Shown: positions 1 through 11,960 of the stretch, one piece after another
Numbering within the stretch: position 1 is the stretch's first letter
Layout of the letters: each line of letters opens with the position of its first letter
From: Paramacrobiotus metropolitanus
Taxonomy: Eukaryota > Tardigrada > Eutardigrada > Parachela > Macrobiotidae
Length of the DNA stretch: 64,000 nt
NCBI RefSeq assembly: GCF_019649055.1
Contig: NW_026570421.1
Span: 62,001-126,000, forward strand
Direction: 5' to 3'
The notes under the pieces: generated by a model
Seen by the model: the letters and a program-made list of their open reading frames with translations, nothing else
Database searches by the model: none
What the model was told of the DNA's origin: nothing
Translations under genes and position numbers: made by a program

Positions 1-449
1 GTTTTCGGCTGTGTTTTTGTTCCATAATGGATTCCCTTATGCCCTTTTCCACTGAAATTCTCTATTATTTTTAGAAGTATAAGATTTAATCAGATCAAAC
101 CCCTGCTGTTTCGTTTGTCTGCGTAGAAAACAGAAACAGACATTGGAAGAAAATCAAAGCAGGAAATCTCGTGAAAAACTTTACAAAGTTTAGATGGAAA
201 AACATTTCATTTTTTAATTTCAGATTTTTAACTGCATTAGGAAATTTTGCGCTTACAAGACTGTTAGGGAAATAGAATTTTTTTCGTGTATTGTGTTTTA
301 CGAGTGTAAATTCTAATTACGATTGTCCAATAATACGGCTGACGGGAATAAATTAACTGGATTCATTCCATTTTACATGTAATATTATCCGTTTAAATGA
401 AAATCTTATTTTATTTTCTTGTTTTTTATCGGAATGTATTTGTGTGAAG

Positions 450-929
450 GTTTGCTGGAAGCCAGCTACCACAGCACCAACCCCTTCCACAACTCCATCC
501 ATGCCGCCGACGTGACGCAGGCGCTGCACTGCGTCGTGCAGCAGAGCGGCATCCACCGGCATCTGACCAAAATGGAGACGATGGGCGCGCTGTTGGCCGC
601 GGCCGGCCACGACGTGGATCATCCCGGCGTCAACCAGCCCTTCCTCGTCGGGACGCGCAACTACCTGGCGCAGCTGTACAACAACAAATCGGTCCTGGAG
701 AACCACCACTGGCGCACCTCCATCTGCCTGATCCGCCAGTCCGGGCTGGTGGACCACTTTGCCCCCGCCGAGCAGAAGGAGCTGGAGGATATCATGCGCA
801 CCATGATCCTGGCCACCGACATCACCCGCCAGCCCGATCTCATCGCCCGGTTCAAGCAGCTGAATGATTGCCGGCGGCCGGAGGAGGTGCTGACCGACCG
901 GGATGAACGGCTGTTTGTCATGCAAATTG
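450..929 (+). CDS. PDE7: PDE7-like cAMP phosphodiesterase, catalytic exon
   Basis: Encodes part of the catalytic domain of a class I 3',5'-cyclic nucleotide phosphodiesterase, which hydrolyses cAMP in the cytosol. The exon carries YHSTNPFHNSIHAADVTQAL and the metal-binding HDxxHxxxxN signature (HDVDHPGVNQPFL), then the SVLENHH helix and LATDI, which supplies a second conserved Asp. The wording of these blocks is closest to PDE7 (established knowledge). The acceptor is inferred after the pyrimidine-rich run ending tgtgaag, and the donor is ttg|gtacgg at 929/930, leaving phase 1. Upstream exons lie outside the window. Bases 1-449 are AT-rich intron. GC content jumps sharply at the exon edge, as in the other exons of this gene. 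Confidence 0.85.
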
Positions 930-1827
930 GTACGGAATTTTCTTTCATTTTTCTGCAGGCTTTCCGCCCGGATTTAGCTGGGTTGTTGCAGAATTTACAA
1001 TTCAGCGAAAAAATGTTTTCGTTTGCTTTTTTAGTTTTCGCAATAAATTCAGAGAATTTCATTAATTTTTAATTTATTTAAATTCAAATTTTTCATTAAT
1101 TTGGCGTTCCAATATTTGAAAGAGATTTTCTCTGTGGTAAAAAAAGACGGCTAGGTGATTTAATTAATTAGGAATATTTTTATTTGTTGAAATTAATTCT
1201 GAATGATTCTAAATACATCTTCTGTAAAAATGCAGCGATTCCGCAAAAAAAAATACGCTCCATTTAAAAAAGGAAGCAGTTTTGAATTCAAAAATGCAGT
1301 GCATTTATGAATAGATTTAATAGGCTGGGTGGATTACATTTCATTTTGTTTTTATCGCTCACTACGTGTACGCCACTGTACGGTCGCCGGTCGCGGTAGT
1401 GCTTACAGAGATATTGTAGTGTAGCGGCTTAAAATGACCTTTTCTGCCTTTAAAACATGGCAGTGAACCGTGTACGGTCCAGTGAGTCGAAGTTGAACGA
1501 TCTGAAAAGCAATGTTTTTGAATAATTAAAAGTCAGTTGCAATTATTTCGGTAAATATGTCGCATTTTTTCCGGGGAGCACTTGTTGCTAGTTTATATAA
1601 AATAAGTGTTATTTAAAATAAATTGAATTTTTCAAAATAAGCTGGATGAATGTTTGAGCGATATCCAGTTTATTTTTGTTGGTTACTATTAACAAAGGCA
1701 CACACTTGGAATAAATAGTAAAGGAAGGTAGTGCAAGGGATGATCTGTGGGTGGCTGAACCGACGAGCAGTGGTCGTCTTGAAAAAATCAAAAAAATGAA
1801 GCACCTAGCTAAGTGCAGGTGCGCTGA

Positions 1828-2345
1828 GTGCATCAGCCGTATCTGGTCGCAACCTTCAAGCAGGGCGACCGTGAGCGCCGTCTCAACCTGCCCGTGACGG
1901 CCATCTGCGACCGCAAAACCAACAACCTCCCCCGCATCCAGGTCGGCTTCATCGAGTACGTGGTGGCCCCCCTGTTTCGCGAGTGGGGCCGCTTCAATCC
2001 CGGCAGCGACCTGACCACCACCATGCTGCGCAATCTCGAGGTGAATCTCGTCAAATGGCAGCAACTGGCCAAGGAGTACGCCGAACGGCAGGCCGCCGAG
2101 GGCCCGGCCGGGCGGGAGGATGCCGGCGCGCAGGTGACGGTGGCCGCGGTAGCGCACAAGACGCCGGTGGTGCAGATTGTGGCCACGCCCCAGCCGGAAG
2201 ATATCAAGGGCTGGACGTCGGAGCTGCCGGCCGCGACGTTGCCGTTGGTGCGGTCGACCAGTCGCAAGAGTATCGGGGCTGGTGGCGGGATGGCCAACAA
2301 GCGCCGGCATAGTCTGCCGCCCACGCTGCACGATAAACGTCCCAG
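1828..2345 (+). CDS. PDE7: PDE7-like phosphodiesterase, end of catalytic domain
   Basis: Continues the phosphodiesterase. FKQGDRERRLNLP, then IQVGFIEYVVAPLFREWGRF, match the last helices of class I PDE catalytic domains, and a low-complexity tail follows. The donor is cccag|gtaaat at 2345/2346 (phase 2), which joins in frame to 3003. The 5' border is unclear: an in-frame TGA sits at 1825-1827, and no exon for the conserved block around the second metal ligand (CAD.xNPCR...W) was found in 930-1827. Bases 1821-1850 in shifting frames read as scraps resembling that block, so the exon may be damaged or misassembled here. The 900-bp intron before it is AT-rich with nothing else recognised. Confidence 0.75.
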
Positions 2346-3002
2346 GTAAATATTTATATAAAAATTTAAAATATTTTTTTTCGAAAAGTAAATTTACTGC
2401 GACTTTAATTTTATTTTTCTCTTGGTTGATTTTGCAAGCATGAACAGTTTTGCGAATAAACAGTAATTAATTCAGAAATGATTTAATTTTGAGAAATAAA
2501 TTTAATATTCTGAAGAGAGAAATGAGTTTTAATTTTCTGTTACGAATTGGTTTTGAAAGTATGAACCGCTTACGCTGGACGATCAAATAAATTCCGGTAA
2601 ATAAATCCAGCTGAACAAGAAGCTTTAGTTGGTAAATAAAATTCATTAAGGAAATAAATCACCCCGCTAGAAAAATAAATGAATTTTAATGCTTTCGTTT
2701 TGGCATTTTGATTTACTGTACATAATACAAACTACACAGCAGCAGCGTTGTTATATGTCAACAGATTGTAGTGCAGCGGCAAATGGATGAATGGGGATAT
2801 CTGTTGCGTGTTTCATGATAAAAAAGCAAAAATGGTTTTTGAACAAGTAGTTTGTACAGCTTTTTTAATGTAAGTTTTTCTGCCCTACCTGATCATGAAA
2901 AATTCGAGGAAACTTCCTTTTAACCCTTAATGTACAATTTAAAAATCATGTACAATATAAATTCGGCTAATATTCATTTGAATGTTTTCCTTTTCCCCAC
3001 AG

Positions 3003-3546
3003 AACCTCGCTGCACCGTGAGCAGTTCTCCAGTTCGTCGTCGTCGCGCGGCCGTCGGCACTCCATCTTTAGCGAGACGATCGTGCGCTTCTCCACCTCCG
3101 GCGACCCCTTCGTCGACCGCGTCAGCTTCTCCGTGGAACCCCCCTACCGCCCGCCCGACCTGCCCGGTCCCTCCTGGAGCACCGAGGACATTGCGCCGCG
3201 TATGTCCCGCATCACCTCGCTGACCTGCGACACCGAGGTCAGCCGGGTGTCCACGGCGGTGACGGCCGACACCGACTCGGAGGGCGACGAGATCGGGCCG
3301 GTGTTCGCGCGCGACGACGGCGGAGCACGAACCACGCAGCGGAAACTGCAGGCGCGGATCAGCCAGAGCTTCGATGAGGAGCCGTTCATCCCGCCGTCGG
3401 AGGCGGAGGAGGACGAGGAAGAGGAGGAAGAGGATAAGGAGAACTCCGGGGAGGGACCGCGGGAGGCGACGTTGTATTACGACTGGAATGCGCGCGGGCC
3501 CAAGTATTTCGAGCGGAAGATCAAGGAGGAAGAGGAGCAGGTCGAG
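3003..3546 (+). CDS. PDE7: PDE7-like gene, acidic C-terminal extension exon
   Basis: In-frame continuation after a clean acceptor (ccccacag|aacc). The donor gag|gtaaga falls at 3546/3547. It encodes a serine-rich, then strongly acidic, low-complexity stretch (SEAEEDEEEEEEDKENS) with no enzymatic motif. Vertebrate PDE7 proteins stop soon after the catalytic domain, so this long tail is probably lineage-specific and regulatory (inference). Phase matches both neighbouring exons. The intron 3547-4086 is AT-rich; it contains an antisense tRNA-like sequence, listed separately. Confidence 0.65.
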
Positions 3547-3788
3547 GTAAGATTCAGCTTGTTTTATAAAATATACATGTATATTTTTTCCCGATTTTTT
3601 TTGTTTATTTTCGGGTCTTCTGGCATTAATTTTTTGCTTGTGATTAATTCTTAAAATTGTATGTGAATTAGTTCTTATTCTCGTATTTGCGCTACCAACA
3701 ACGGAACAGATAATATGTAATGTAAGTGCATTTAAAAAGATGTTTTGAAAATTCTTAGTAAAACGTTCTCGTTATTATTTTTTTCCCG

Positions 3789-3856
3789 TTATGCGGTGTG
3801 AGCAACGGTCGAACGGTTACCGTAGCTATGGGGCACAAGCACCGTGCCACTGTGCT
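3789..3856 (-). repeat. tRNA-like (SINE-type) sequence, antisense, in PDE7 intron
   Basis: Read on the minus strand this shows an A-box-like GGTAGCACAGTGGC and a B-box-like CCGTTCGACCG about 30 bases downstream. The A-box matches the tRNA-like sequence at 60.5 kb. No complete cloverleaf is obvious, so a tRNA-derived repeat or relic is more likely than a working tRNA. Fragments with only an A-box-like core (TTGTAGTGYAGCGGC) occur near 1411, 2764 and 6792. Confidence 0.35.
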
Positions 3857-4086
3857 ACCATATCGCTGTCTGTCATCTGCATACTGTGTCGCGTCAAATG
3901 GTCACAATCGGCGCATTCGTGAAACAATAATAAAAAATGTGATGGAATAATAATGAATACTCGTGCAAAAATAATCTAATTAAATCAGTGTGACAGTGCA
4001 GTATGGTCCATTATGTTTTTCCTCTGTGGATATATTTTCAGCACGTGTATACAGTTATTTTACACAAAGGGCATTCTGTGCTACAG

Positions 4087-4418
4087 TTGGCGCCGACGGA
4101 TGACGACCTGCCGCTGCCGCCGTCCCGCCGGCATTCCAAGCCGCCCAGCCATCCCGGCATGAACCCCGTCAGCGCCGTGGCGGTGCTGGGCAAACGCGGC
4201 AGTGTGCCGCCCTTCCTGTGCAAGTACCCCGAACGGCTGCAGAACCGGCGCTGCTCCGAGCCCATTGCGCTGCCCTTCCCCTTCCTGCTGGGCGGCCGCG
4301 ACGAGGAGGACGTGGACGTGGACACGGAGGAGCCGGCGCCCAAGGCCTTCCTCAACCGCCGCCGCTGCTCCGAGCCGGTGGATGTTCTCAGTACGTCGCA
4401 GCGGGTCTTCCTTGAAGG
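4087..4418 (+). CDS. PDE7: PDE7-like gene, tail exon with repeated RRCSEP motif
   Basis: Acceptor gctacag|ttgg at 4086/4087; donor gaagg|gtacgt at 4418/4419, phase 2, joining in frame to 4936. The exon encodes a proline- and arginine-rich tail with two copies of NRRxCSEP (QNRRCSEPIAL and NRRRCSEPVDV), which look like paired phosphorylation or docking motifs (inference). No catalytic residues. The 517-bp intron after it is very AT-rich, with imperfect repeats of aaagaaattcaaaa. Confidence 0.6.
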
Positions 4419-4935
4419 GTACGTCTACAGAAATACAACCCAAAAAATTACAAATATTTTCAGAAAAAATTAAAAGAAATTTTAAATTCGAAAATTTACA
4501 AATATAATTCAAAGAAATTCAAAATAAAATATGTCACAATGAAATTCCGGTAAAAAAAAATAAAAAGGAAATTAGAAAATTAAAAATAAAAAATAAAGAA
4601 ATTCAATAATAAAATTCAAAGAAATTCAAAAATGAAACAGCAATGAACTTCCGGTAAAAATTATTGGTAACTTTAAATGCGGATATTTAAATAATCATAA
4701 AATTCTGCATTTGTCTCTGTAATTAATTCCTAGCAAATTAATTTTCGTCTTTCGTTTATAATTACTTGGAGTGTTTTCTAATTAAATTGGTTCGGGCATA
4801 AATAATAATGATAAGTATATGTGGCTTTTATTTCGAATAAAATCCCGTATTTTCAAAAAAACTGTATAATAGCTGTTCAACTGTTTGATTTATAATAAAA
4901 ATATAATTATTTGAATTCTGTTGGTTGTTTTGTAG

Positions 4936-5094
4936 ACTGCAGTCCCTGCAGCACTCAGTATCCTCGTCGTCGGTGAGCGGTCTGGAACGGCCGTCCAGCC
5001 GGGCCAGTGATAGCGAGCGGCGTCGGCGCAGCGGCAACTCCAGTCCGGGCGGGCCCCCCGGGGGCGGTGCGGCGGCCGGAGGGGGTAGGTACCC
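4936..5094 (+). CDS. PDE7: PDE7-like gene, penultimate exon
   Basis: Acceptor ttgtag|actg and donor gggg|gtaggt. It encodes a Ser/Arg/Gly-rich tail (SSSSVSGLERPSSRASDSER). If unspliced, the frame reads on to a TGA at 5105-5107; if spliced, phase 1 continues into 5391. Both endings are possible. Confidence 0.5.
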
Positions 5095-5390
5095 CGTGCG
5101 CATTTGACCGCGCACACTCAGCCACACACTTCTTCACTTCACACACACACACTTCTCTTTCGCTCTCTCTCTCCTTCCTCATTCTTTTCACTCGGTATGC
5201 ATGCTGGATTTCCGAAGCATCCTGATTTTGTTGCCCGCTTTTTTATGCCTGAAATTTCCCGAATTATTTTACAATTTATTTTTGCTCGGTGTACTGGCAA
5301 AATAAATTAATTCGCCAAATTGCTGCAATTAATGTTTGTTTATTTTAAAATAAATTTAAAAAATGCTCAATTGTCGTTATTTGTTTACAG

Positions 5391-5425
5391 GATTGACGGC
5401 CGTGACGCCGTTTGTATTCTTGTGA
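5391..5425 (+). CDS. PDE7: PDE7-like gene, candidate last exon
   Basis: Acceptor tttacag|gatt at 5390/5391. The phase fits the preceding donor and gives about eleven hydrophobic residues, then TGA. Short and supported only by splice sites and phase, so tentative. Sequence to about 6000 would then be 3' untranslated. Confidence 0.35.
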
Positions 5426-8400
5426 AACGGGAATGGGAAAAACGTGTATAAAGCCGCAGCGAACGCCTTGGTCGGGGACGGGAGAATAATTATTTATAAA
5501 TAATTGATGGGAAATTCATCCATGATTTTCTTGGACGGTTCGGTTGCTCCTTCTGAAACCCTGATAATACTCTTACCAAAAAATCAGCCACGACGACGAC
5601 ACGATGTACAAAAAGCGCGGGATGCATTTGTGTATTTTGTACAAAAGATGCACCGGCGACGGTGGGAAGAATGGATGGTCCTTGTACAAAAAAAGGGCGC
5701 GTTCGGCGCGCTCCTTGCATTCCCGGGATACGGTTGCTCCATGGCGTCTGGATGGTGTGTGCATTGCGCGTGTGTGTGTGTGTTCGTGTTTTCCTCAGTG
5801 TGTCTCTTTCTGTACAAAATCACAGTTGGCTGATTGGTGTTTACTACACAACAATTGTACCATTAATTCTGGGTTTTTTCTCTTCTTTTTTTTGTAATGA
5901 TTTTTCCCTGGGGGAATATTTCTGGATGGTGTTCTTTCGGCGGGGATGTCTGGTTGTTGGGTTGTGAATAGTCCGCTGCGGCGACTGGTTGACGATTGGG
6001 TTTGAGTAAAGGTTGACAATATTGCTGGTTTTTGGGTATTGTTGAGGAATGTACGATAAATAATCGTACCAAGAAGCGATAGATTGAAACTGCACAATTG
6101 CTACAATAGTAACTAAATTTAACTTGTGTGTGTTCCATTAAACTGCAAGGTTAGTTTGAATTTACTTTGAGCGGGATTTTAATTGCATTCCTTTCATGGA
6201 ATAAACTTGAAAAAAAGGTTAATTATTCTCCACGCTTTCCATTAAGCCAAAACTAAATTTAATTTCAATTGCATGCCGTCGTTTTAATCAAACTTAATTC
6301 AGATTTGACTTACACTTTACGCCTCCCATTAAATTAACGTGAATGTAGTTAATCTAAATCGTGCGCCTTCCATTAAATTAGATTTAATGTAAACTGCAGG
6401 CCTTCCATTAAGTTAAACTTAATTTTTAAATTTAATTAAAGTTGCCAGGGTTCTCGGTGAAAACACGGAAGAATTACGGGAAAGCTTCCGCACTCACTAT
6501 GGAGCCGCGTGAAAAGAACAACAACCACACACGGCATTAAAAATAACCGTAATAATAATTATGATGGAAGGCGAATATCACCGTCCACATCGCTATTTGT
6601 GCAAAGGTCATTCATAAATGTACCGCAATACTAGATACAGCAGCAATCGGTAAACGTATTAGTAATCGCACACGCGCATTGTTTTAATTTTTATCATTCG
6701 ATTTGCACCTAACAGTGCCACATGCTAATCCGTGTTAGGCTAAAACAGTAGTTTTACCAGGCGCAGTCATCCTGAAGTAAGTCGAGGTAGATTGTAGTAT
6801 AACGGCAGCGAGCGCCACGAATGCTAAACTTAGTTGCCTGTTTCTTATGCAAAACTGAAATCCATACCTTTTTTATGCACATTTTGTTTTCGTTTTTTAA
6901 TCAAGCAGAAAAAATAAAGTACGAGTATGTACGAGTACACAGCATGTACAAATAACTCTGCCGAATGTGCTGCACGTGCTAATTCGTCCAATACAAAACG
7001 CAAAAGATGGAGCTCTAACAGGGGATGAACGGCTAGTTCACCCCTGTGCGCGAACAGAAACGGAAACTGAACGCCAACACACTGCACACTTTATCTCTCT
7101 CACATACATCATATCAAAGGCCACCGCAGGACCTTGCTGCGGGGCAAAAAGGAAAAAGCATCCAGCTCAGACGACGAAATCTAGCAACTGAAGAATCTAC
7201 CAGATTTAGAATCTGGTAGATGGAGAAAAACACGGCAAAAACAGCAAAACAACCTAGCAGCCGCCTGTGCGCGGGTGAACGGAGAGGCCACTCCTCCTCA
7301 CAGAGCTAAGCTTTGCAAACCTTTTTAAAGGAGTCGAATCTGTTGTTTCTGCTTGCAGCAACAGTTGTTACGAATGGGTCTAAAGTTCTAAACAACTGGG
7401 AGATATCGGCGTTTATTCTTGATACTTATGGCCTGAAATGATTTCCGGACAGCAGCCGCGGCCAAAGTAGCCATAACAAATAAGTACTGAGAATTATTGC
7501 TTCGTTGGAGGTCTACTGTTATGCTTATAAAATTAAATACACAACAAACATTAACCCTCCACGTTACCGTGCGGTGTCTTTTCGAAATAATCAGTTGAAT
7601 TTCCGCTGAACCTCCGCACCAGGTTTTGTGCGGTACTGTCTGCCTTCACTTCTGGTATACGGGTGTGCTGTCAGCATTTAAGGTTGGTGCTGATGCCGGT
7701 TGAGTTGCTAGTTTTCAGCTTTCGAGGTCATCCAGTTCTTACGTCCGCTTCAACATCGATAAGCGGGAAGAGCTGTATAATCCCGGACGGGCGGAGTTTA
7801 AATGGTGAGCGTTTCCCGTACCCCGACAGAATCTTCCGGTGGGCACCGCGACGTTTCGCCGAGGACAGCTATAGTCGCACATACCGTATTTCGACTCAAG
7901 TTAATTTCGACGCGCGACGCTTTGTCGCAGGACATTTAGTCGGCAGGACATCACGGCGCGAGGCTGTTTCGACGCGGCGAAATACAAGTGAATTTAAAAA
8001 TCTTACCCACCAAAAGCTGGTGCGAAATGCAGACATCAATTAATAAAGAAGAACTTTCTATAAAGTATAAACCTATCAGGCCTGATCGTGCAAACCATGC
8101 AAACATTTCTTATTCTCACAGTGACTCGCGAATGATGATGTTTGTACGAGGGGTGTGAGTTTGTGACAATGTGCTCGTATCATATTCATGTGATGCGATA
8201 AGTACGACAATGTGAGTATGCGATTATACCTGGTGTATCAAACCACGATGCTTGAAGTGAAATTGTTCGAAATTCGCTCCCAGGAAACTTATGGTAAGGC
8301 GCTTCTTCTGCTAAACCGTTTTCGACTCTTTCGATGTTAATCATACCTTACAGATAAGCATTTTCTCATGTAAACTTTGTAATTTATGACCTTTCGTACC

Positions 8401-9100
8401 GCGCAATAACAAACTACCTAACCGTCGCGTTCTGCTGGCGTACTGATGAGATAGCTTAAAGTATCTGCTATCTAATTCCCACACAAACCGCAACGGGAAT
8501 CTGTATTCTTCCATTAAGTACAGATCAGTAAACATGAATCCCTGCCCCGGAATACTGTTTTCTCCTAACGAAGCAACAAGTAAGTGGATTTCTGTGCTGT
8601 TAATTCAGCCGGCATACGCTGTATACTTACACCAAAGCTGATGCGCCACGTCGAAAAGAAGAGTTATCGGTTTGCAAAAACGGCATGTAACGTTCCGACA
8701 CTGACACTGACTGACTGGCACCGTAATGCGTTTCTTGATGTAAAAATGCAGTGTGTTTAATTGCAGTTTGTTCTTTAATCCGTAACGGTATTCGGATCAG
8801 TCGTCGTAGCGTTCCGAAAACGTTTAAACGTTGGCAAGTTTGTGACAGTAACACTTAGGATTCGCTTGGGGATGAAAACAGTAAAGAGGTGGTCCAAACA
8901 CGATGTCGAAGAAAGGCCAAAAGGTAAACTCTTGTGAGATACACCAAGCTCGATACCCATTTTTCTGTAAACACGTCGACCAGAGAAATAAAGAGACAAC
9001 TGATTGTTGTAGATTCAATATGCATCAGGGCTAAGATAAATCACGCTGAACTTTTGGTCTATCAAACGACAACTCACATGATGCTCCGTTAGTGTGCCTT
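5426..9100. other. gene-poor interval
   Basis: No convincing gene. From 6130 to 6440 there are five degenerate copies of a motif built around ttccattaa followed by ttaaactaaatttaa, about 40-95 bp apart: an old AT-rich tandem repeat. From 7860 to 7985 the word tttcgac recurs in a decayed short repeat. The open frames here have no recognisable composition or motif. Confidence 0.6.
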
Positions 9101-9102
9101 TG

Positions 9103-9640
9103 TCATCTGGTGGGAAAGTGAAAAATACGATATAGAAAGATTCTGACGAATGGACAAAATGCAGACAAAATCACAGTACTCGTGACCTTAGCTAGGATGA
9201 TAAGCAGTTGCTGTAAGGCTTCCGCCGGTAAAATACATTCGGACGTATCTGTACAGATCTGTAGTACTAGTTGCATTGTGACAGCGCCACGCATCCAGAA
9301 CAGCCGTTTGCATTGGCTGAATTCCTGATTACAACAGCAACCCCGAACGAGCGTGGAGTTTTTCTCCAACCAAAGAATGCTCGACTCTGTGCCACAAAAA
9401 TTACTCCAACGGTCTGATAGAGAAGATAGCTAATCGTAAAGAAGTATAATTAAAGCAGCGGCGCTGCGTTGTTGACTTCAACGATATTGTGCTGGAAGGT
9501 CATGACGACGAAGCAACACAACGCTTCCCGAGCCGAAACCGAGCTGTTTTCCTTGTGCAAACCGCGACGCCGTCTGCCGCGCAAAGACCCATCCCTCTGG
9601 ACCAGCGAAAATGCTCTTTGCCGCATCTGTGCCACATCTA
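9103..9640 (-). pseudogene. decayed copy of the local membrane-protein family
   Basis: Two minus-strand frames together show family landmarks in the right order: a basic stretch, then HNIVEVNNAAPLL (compare HSIVKVNNAAPLF in the copy at 61.5-62.0 kb), then GCCCNQ and LPAEALQQLL (compare GCYCNR and LPVEVLRQLL). The frames are broken between these blocks and no start or splice structure remains. A relic on the opposite strand to the better copies. Confidence 0.55.
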
Positions 9641-10363
9641 TGACTAAACTAGGTTACCTTGTATTTCGGGTTTTTTAACATTACAATTATTGTAGCGAAA
9701 GCAAGCTTACCGGCCGTGACTTCATAATGTTGTTTTCGACTGAGCTTCGCAGTAGATGTTCATAGCATATGCGTTTACGTGACAGTCTTGGTCACCGGAC
9801 TTTTGGCACATCTGTTGGTACTGAAACTTTTAGGAATCTTATTCCATCGATAATTCTGCTACCGAACGTTACGCCTAGCGATTGTTACGTCCACCTATCA
9901 AGTTTTTTGGCTACAGAACGGTCATAAAGCAATGGAAAAATAATTAAAAGACTACGAAAGCGATCGTTTCCGCGCATGTATGTACACGAATTCCGTATAC
10001 ATGCCCTTTTCCCTTAACACTACGCGTATATATTATGTTATTGAATGTGTTTTTATTGGTCAAATCGAACTGAAATTAATGAGGGGAAAATGCGTAATTA
10101 GAGATTAGGAATCACTGAGCATCCTTGGGGGCGAACAACCACTCGCGCACCCCAATATTAGGAGGCCAGTTTCCAGGAGTAAACATTTTATCAGACTCAT
10201 GAGCATAAGAACTGTGATGTCTCCAAGTACGGGCTAATACTTTAATAAGTATTACCGTTTTACGACTAGTACAAGATAACAACTAAATGAGAAGTACAAC
10301 ATCCAAAGACACAGCAACAGGAAATAACGCACAGTTGCTAAGTCATCGTTTGTATCGTGACTT
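9641..10363. other. intergenic, nothing recognised
   Basis: About 720 bp of mixed-composition DNA between the receptor-like relic and the ORF1-like remnant. No gene, RNA or repeat recognised. Confidence 0.5.
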
Positions 10364-11394
10364 TCACGATATGCCAATAATCTCGTGATATGCAAATATA
10401 CCACAAGAACCAACACGTGCAAACAGGCTATTCTTACGGCCCTTTTTAGCAGAGTAAATCGACACAAATCTGACAGAGATTCCGTTCGATTCAATGGCGC
10501 TCTGGAGATCCTTGCTGTAGTCATCCAGTGTCTGATGTCGGGACGGATCCAAAGGGGGTATGCCATGTAGACAGTAGTCCTTCTTCACTTTCTCTTTGTC
10601 AGCTTTACTGGCGCGTTTAGCCCGCAATGTCGACATAACGATGTCCTCACTGCTTGCTGAACCGGAGTCCCGAGTACCGCGAACCACTTTTTTTCTTACG
10701 ACGGTTGCCCAAGAGCTCCTCATGTCCGACAAATTGGGGGTGGGGCTATCAAAACATGTGGGAGTGACAACAGTATCAGGGGTTGACATAGGGGACTGGG
10801 GGGTGCCAAGTGGAGGGAAACTTTCTGGGTCTTTGGCAGGCGTCGAAGCGGTCGATCGAAACCCGAAGGGTTGAGATGCTAATCGACCACTTTCGACGTT
10901 GCTCGAGGTAGGCGCAGCGGAGGTTGCTTTCAGGGTTTTGACTTCATCTTGCAAGACCTGCAGAGACCGGGCGAACTCATCGTACCTTTTCTGGCTCTCT
11001 AGTAGTTCTCTGATCTGGGCATCCCTTGAAGATAGCTCAGCCTTCAGTCGCTGGTTTTCTTCCATGAAGGGAGTGACAAGTGCGGAGACTTCAGTTTTCA
11101 GGCATTTAGTCACACGGGATTCAGCTCAGAGGGATCAATGGCGTTCCTCTCAACATACTCCAGATCGTTAGCTATAGCCGGGATTAACTTTCGAATCAAC
11201 GGGATGAGCTTTGCAAAAGACCACTGGTCCTTAGCCGTGCCATCAGGGAACAGTCTGGTGAGTTTTTCGACGTCGAAACCCTCGTAATCTCCAGGATCGT
11301 CAATGGCTGCCTTAGCCATGGTTATCCGATATGGATATACCATATCATCCCGAAAGACAGCTCGTTCTTGTTTCGCAAATATTATGCCACTCAT
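10364..11394 (-). pseudogene. coiled-coil ORF1-like remnant of a probable non-LTR retrotransposon
   Basis: Two overlapping minus-strand frames, 11394-11110 and 11113-10364, read as one frameshifted protein. The first is a helical N-terminus. The second has a heptad-rich coiled coil (FMEENQRLKAELSSRDAQIR), a Ser/Thr/Pro-rich linker, a basic patch (KKVVRGTR, KADKEKVKKD), and a region with a YCLHGIPP-type start like the nucleic-acid-binding domain of LINE ORF1 proteins. No reverse transcriptase lies next to it. Family assignment is inference from layout; a host gene fragment is possible. Confidence 0.4.
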
Positions 11395-11403
11395 GTACTA
11401 ACC

Positions 11404-11521
11404 GACAAAATGCCACTCATGTACTAACCGAGGAAATCTGGAGGATAATTCATATCATTAATCCTGTTGTATGGGGACTGTTGTGTATGGCCCTATTTCG
11501 AGGCGTTCTCATGACCCTGGT
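11404..11521 (+). repeat. 118-bp direct repeat, copy 1 (partial exon copy)
   Basis: By eye identical to 12043-12160. It carries the EEIWRIIHIINPVVWGLLC segment of exon 1 of the membrane-protein gene, but here the frame runs into unrelated sequence at both ends. A 25-bp tandem duplication (atgccactcatgtactaacc) sits at its left edge. Best read as a recent segmental duplication of an exon fragment. Confidence 0.75.
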
Positions 11522-11960
11522 GTTATTTAGTGTTGTATGTATTAAGCATTTGTATCTTCCAAGTGGCTCACCACACGCTGCAGCAATATTAATTATTAAG
11601 CAGGACTATACTGTAGGAATGTCGCATTGTGATTCTTGTATTGATTTTTCCCGTTTGAAATGCACGGAGCGGTACACGCTGCATCCAGCCTGTATTGCGC
11701 ACTGCACTGTGATATGGAGGCAGCGCATCGATCGATTCCTCCGTACGTACCTAGATGGCTGTACAGAGAGAAGCGTAGATCAGCGTAGAATAGGTGAATA
11801 TACCATGGATGAGTATAATTTGTATCTTTGTATGTCAGAATATTCGGAATGGATGCCATGGACAAAAACTGTGTCAACCGGAAGTATTTGAGCATGTTCG
11901 GTGATTTTCCATCGAGTGAACAGATGTGACATTATCTGCTGATAGTAAAAGGAGTCTATA

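Noticed and set aside
1366-1500. tRNA-like element in the first PDE7 intron
   Set aside because: Only an A-box-like TAGTGTAGCGG is clear; the B-box is not convincing.
5490-6138. Overlapping ORFs of ~75-109 residues on both strands
   Set aside because: Low-complexity frames in a probable 3' untranslated region; no motif or codon signal.
7663-8043. 126-residue ORF in the gene-poor region
   Set aside because: No domain, no splice context, and repeat-like tttcgac words inside; could not be supported.
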